DNA of 8,728 bases from JBJTIF01 sp046094825. GTDB taxonomy: Bacteria > Actinomycetota > UBA4738 > HRBIN12. Every line of letters begins with the position of its first letter. Positions within the stretch are counted from its first letter, which is position 1. This document shows, one piece after another, positions 6,998 to 8,728 of this stretch. Where the stretch lies: assembly GCA_046094825.1 (NCBI GenBank), contig JBJTIF010000041.1, forward strand, positions 1 through 8,728, in the 5' to 3' direction. Below the pieces are notes generated by a model, which was not told where the DNA came from, did not search any database, and saw only the letters and a list, made by a program, of their open reading frames with translations. The position numbers were made by a program, and so were the translations under genes.

Positions 6998-7034
6998 ACC
7001 AACGCCGCTCCCGCGCACCGGGAGCGGCGTCGGT
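6998..7034 (-). terminator. Terminator-like hairpin after potC
   Basis: On the minus strand, three bases after the potC TGA, ACGCCGCTCCCG and CGGGAGCGGCGT form a perfect 12-bp stem around the 5-base loop GTGCG. As RNA the stem extends to 16 bp through one G-U pair and three more Watson-Crick pairs (ACC with GGU); the G-U pair occurs only in the minus-strand transcript. Only a weak T stretch (TTGGT) overlaps the end of the stem, so this is a GC-rich, U-poor terminator or a 3'-end stabilising hairpin. It separates the transporter genes from the AlkP-cysC pair. Confidence 0.65.
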
Positions 7035-7037
7035 GGT

Positions 7038-7829
7038 TCAGCCGAGCGGCGACAGGGGGGGTTCGACGCCGCTGCGGCGCGACACGCGGAGCGCGCCGAA
7101 GACGAGGGCGAGCGAGACGAGGAGCACGACGGTGGCGACCGCGTTGATCTCCGGCGTCACGCCGAAGCGGATCATCGAGTACACGCGGATCGGGAACGTG
7201 ATCGAGGCGGGTCCCGAGGTGAAGAACGCGATGACGAACTCGTCGACGGAGAGCGTGAACGCGACGATCGCCCCGGCGACGATGCCGGGGGCGATCGCGG
7301 GGAGCGTGACCCGCAGGAACGTCGTCACGGGTCCCGCGTAGAGGTCGGCGGCGGCCTCCTCGATCGAGCGATCGAAGTACGAGAGGCGCGTCCGGACGAT
7401 CGAGGCGACGAAGACGACGTCGAAGACGAGGTGCGCGAGCACGATCGTCGTGAGCCCGAGCGTGACGCGGAGCGCGTTGAAGAACGTGAGGAGCCCGATC
7501 GCGAGGACGATGTCGGGGATCACCGCCGGCAGGAAGAGCACGGTGTCGAGCGTGCGGCTCCGCACCGTGCGCTGGAGGCCGATCGCGAGGAGCGTCCCGA
7601 TCGGGGTCGCGAGGGCCGTGACGACGACGGCGACGACGAGGGTGTTGCGCAGGGCGGCGATGAGCGGCGCGTCCTCGAGCACGGCCCGGTACCACCGGGT
7701 CGAGAACCCGCCCCACGCGGTCGGGAGGCCGAGGTCGTTGAACGAGAGGACCACGAGGACCGCGATCGGCAGGTAGAGGAACGCGAGGACGACCCCGAGG
7801 TGCGCGCGGAGGTAGCGCCTACGCCCCAC
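7038..7829 (-). CDS. potC: Polyamine-type ABC transporter permease PotC
   Basis: This is an inner-membrane permease of the spermidine/putrescine ABC importer family, pairing with PotB to form the channel energised by a PotA-type ATPase. The 263-residue product is full length. About six hydrophobic segments are visible (roughly 11-30, 61-86, 95-117, 127-147, 178-200 and 228-248). The cytoplasmic EAA loop that docks the ATPase is EEAAADLYAGP...LP (157-177). FTLSVDEFVIAFFTSGP (191-207) is a hallmark close to that of known PotC proteins. The GTG start overlaps the end of potB by 11 bases, and GAGG lies 6 nt upstream, so the two are co-translated. A terminator-like hairpin follows the stop. Substrate specificity for spermidine, putrescine or a related solute cannot be read from the permease alone. 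Confidence 0.93.
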   Translation of the reverse strand: MGRRRYLRAHLGVVLAFLYLPIAVLVVLSFNDLGLPTAWGGFSTRWYRAVLEDAPLIAALRNTLVVAVVVTALATPIGTLLAIGLQRTVRSRTLDTVLFLPAVIPDIVLAIGLLTFFNALRVTLGLTTIVLAHLVFDVVFVASIVRTRLSYFDRSIEEAAADLYAGPVTTFLRVTLPAIAPGIVAGAIVAFTLSVDEFVIAFFTSGPASITFPIRVYSMIRFGVTPEINAVATVVLLVSLALVFGALRVSRRSGVEPPLSPLG

Positions 7830-8728
7830 GTGCGGCCTCGGGTTCGCGGAGCGTCCGGGACTGGATCCCGACGAGCACGAGCATGAGGAGGACGACCGTG
7901 AGCGCCATGACGGCGCCGAACGGCCAGTCGCGCGTCTGGAGGAACTGCTGCTGCATGAGGTTGCCGATCATGAGCGTCTGCCCGCCTCCGAGCAGGTCGG
8001 GGACGATGAAGTTCCCGAGGCTCGGGACGAAGACGAAGATCGCGCCCGCGGCGATGCCGGGGAGCGTGAGCGGCACGAGGACGCGCAGGAGCGCGACCGC
8101 AGGGGGCGCGTAGAGGTCGGCGGCCGCCTCGCGGACCTGCGGCCCGAGCCGCTCGATCGCGGAGTAGATCGGCAGCACCATGAGCGGCAGGTACGCGTAC
8201 ACGAGCCCGAGAACGATCGCGAAGTCGTTGTAGAGGAGCGAGGCCGGGCCGAGCCCGAGCGCCGCGAGGAGACGGTTCGCGAGGCCGGCGGGGTTCAGGA
8301 TCACCATCCACGCGTACGTGCGGATCAGGAAGCTCGTCCAGAACGGCAGGACGACGAGGAGGACGAGCGCGACGCGCACCCGTTTCGGCGCGGTCGCGAT
8401 CGCGAGCGCCGCCGGGTAGCCGAGGAGGAGCGCGATCGCGGTCGCGAGCGTCGCGATCCGCAGCGACCCGAGGAAGACGTCGAGGTAGAGGGGATCGAGC
8501 AGCCGGGCGTAGTTCTCGAGCGTGAACCCCTCGCCGAAGCCACCGTAGGGGCCGCGGTTGCGGAACGACGACGCGAGGAGCAACCCGACCGGCGCGACGA
8601 ACAGGAGGAGCCAGGTCGTGACGCCCGGCCCGAGGAGCGCGAGGCGGGCGAGGAGGTGGCGGGGGGGGGGCGGGCCCGGCGGGGGGCGGCGCGCGCGGCC
8701 GCGGCGGCGCCGGAGGGCGCCTGGGGGG
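7819..8728 (-). CDS. potB: Polyamine-type ABC transporter permease PotB, 5' end not resolved
   Basis: This is the partner permease of PotC. The frame is open to the window edge, giving 302 residues ending in TAG. RNRGPYGGFGEGFTLENYARLLDP, the hallmark LPFWTSFLIRTYAW, the EAA loop REAAADLYAPP and SLGNFIVPDLLGGG through RDWPFGA align well by eye with PotB proteins. The first transmembrane segment (TWLLLFVAPVGLLLAS, around 8565-8615) is visible, so most or all of the functional protein is present. No ATG or GTG occurs in frame between 8583 and 8728. TTG 8583 would delete most of TM1, and CTG 8604 is unlikely. Upstream of TM1 the translation is an odd Pro/Arg/Gly-rich stretch crossing a run of ten Gs (8661-8670). 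The true start is therefore either beyond the window or masked by an error in that run. The upstream potA/potD partners are not in the window. Confidence 0.88.
   Translation of the reverse strand, partial: PPGALRRRRGRARRPPPGPPPPRHLLARLALLGPGVTTWLLLFVAPVGLLLASSFRNRGPYGGFGEGFTLENYARLLDPLYLDVFLGSLRIATLATAIALLLGYPAALAIATAPKRVRVALVLLVVLPFWTSFLIRTYAWMVILNPAGLANRLLAALGLGPASLLYNDFAIVLGLVYAYLPLMVLPIYSAIERLGPQVREAAADLYAPPAVALLRVLVPLTLPGIAAGAIFVFVPSLGNFIVPDLLGGGQTLMIGNLMQQQFLQTRDWPFGAVMALTVVLLMLVLVGIQSRTLREPEAARGA

Noticed and set aside
6993..6998. Possible -10 box TACGAT for the AlkP-cysC unit on the minus strand
   Set aside because: The hexamer is a fair match, but no -35 element sits at suitable spacing and it abuts the terminator stem. 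Not enough support to annotate.
6920..7018. N-terminal extension of the AlkP-family protein from GTG 7018
   Set aside because: It would translate through the potC terminator hairpin and the repeats, adds no conserved sequence, and ATG 6919 has its own ribosome binding site.
6744..7886. A 380-residue plus-strand open frame rich in Arg, Asp and Glu opposite potC
   Set aside because: It is antisense to a membrane protein: hydrophobic codons read backwards in GC-rich DNA give exactly this charged composition. It also crosses the terminator and the gap.

Overview
The window is one strand-consistent block of bacterial chromosome. GC content is very high (roughly 70% by eye, with GC-biased third codon positions), and all seven genes I support lie on the minus strand. 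In transcription order, from high to low coordinate, they are: potB (5' end cut by the window edge), potC, an AlkP-superfamily hydrolase, cysC, a GuaB3-type IMP dehydrogenase, guaA, and a PcrA/UvrD helicase (3' end cut by the window edge). The GC content, GTG starts, Shine-Dalgarno sites and a GuaB3-guaA-helicase run suggest a GC-rich actinomycete-like or Chloroflexota-like bacterium. The phylum cannot be fixed from this sequence alone. I see no RNA genes, insertion sequences, CRISPR arrays, prophage or attachment sites.

Layout by region. (1) 7038-8728: two overlapping ABC-transporter permeases of the spermidine/putrescine PotB/PotC type. A strong hairpin follows the potC stop at 6998-7034. 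(2) 6920-7037: a short non-coding gap holding that hairpin, a second short inverted repeat and a 12-bp tandem duplication. (3) 4905-6919: a cytosolic-looking AlkP-superfamily phosphohydrolase (COG3379-like) and an adenylylsulfate kinase, joined by a 4-base GTGA stop/start overlap with a strong ribosome binding site. (4) 4810-4904: a 95-bp gap with a perfect 12-bp inverted repeat just upstream of the next gene's ribosome binding site. (5) 1-4809: GuaB3 and GuaA, again joined by a GTGA overlap, then the helicase after 37 bp.

How the genes work together. GuaB3 and GuaA probably serve the IMP to XMP to GMP branch of purine synthesis, and the helicase is a housekeeping repair gene carried in the same run. 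PotB and PotC would form the membrane channel of a polyamine importer; its ATPase and binding-protein genes would lie beyond position 8728. The AlkP hydrolase and CysC look like a two-gene cassette, and their coupling is the least explained part of the window. Most of the window is ordinary housekeeping. The points worth a second look are the AlkP-CysC pair, the guaB3 leader hairpin and the CBS-less GuaB3.
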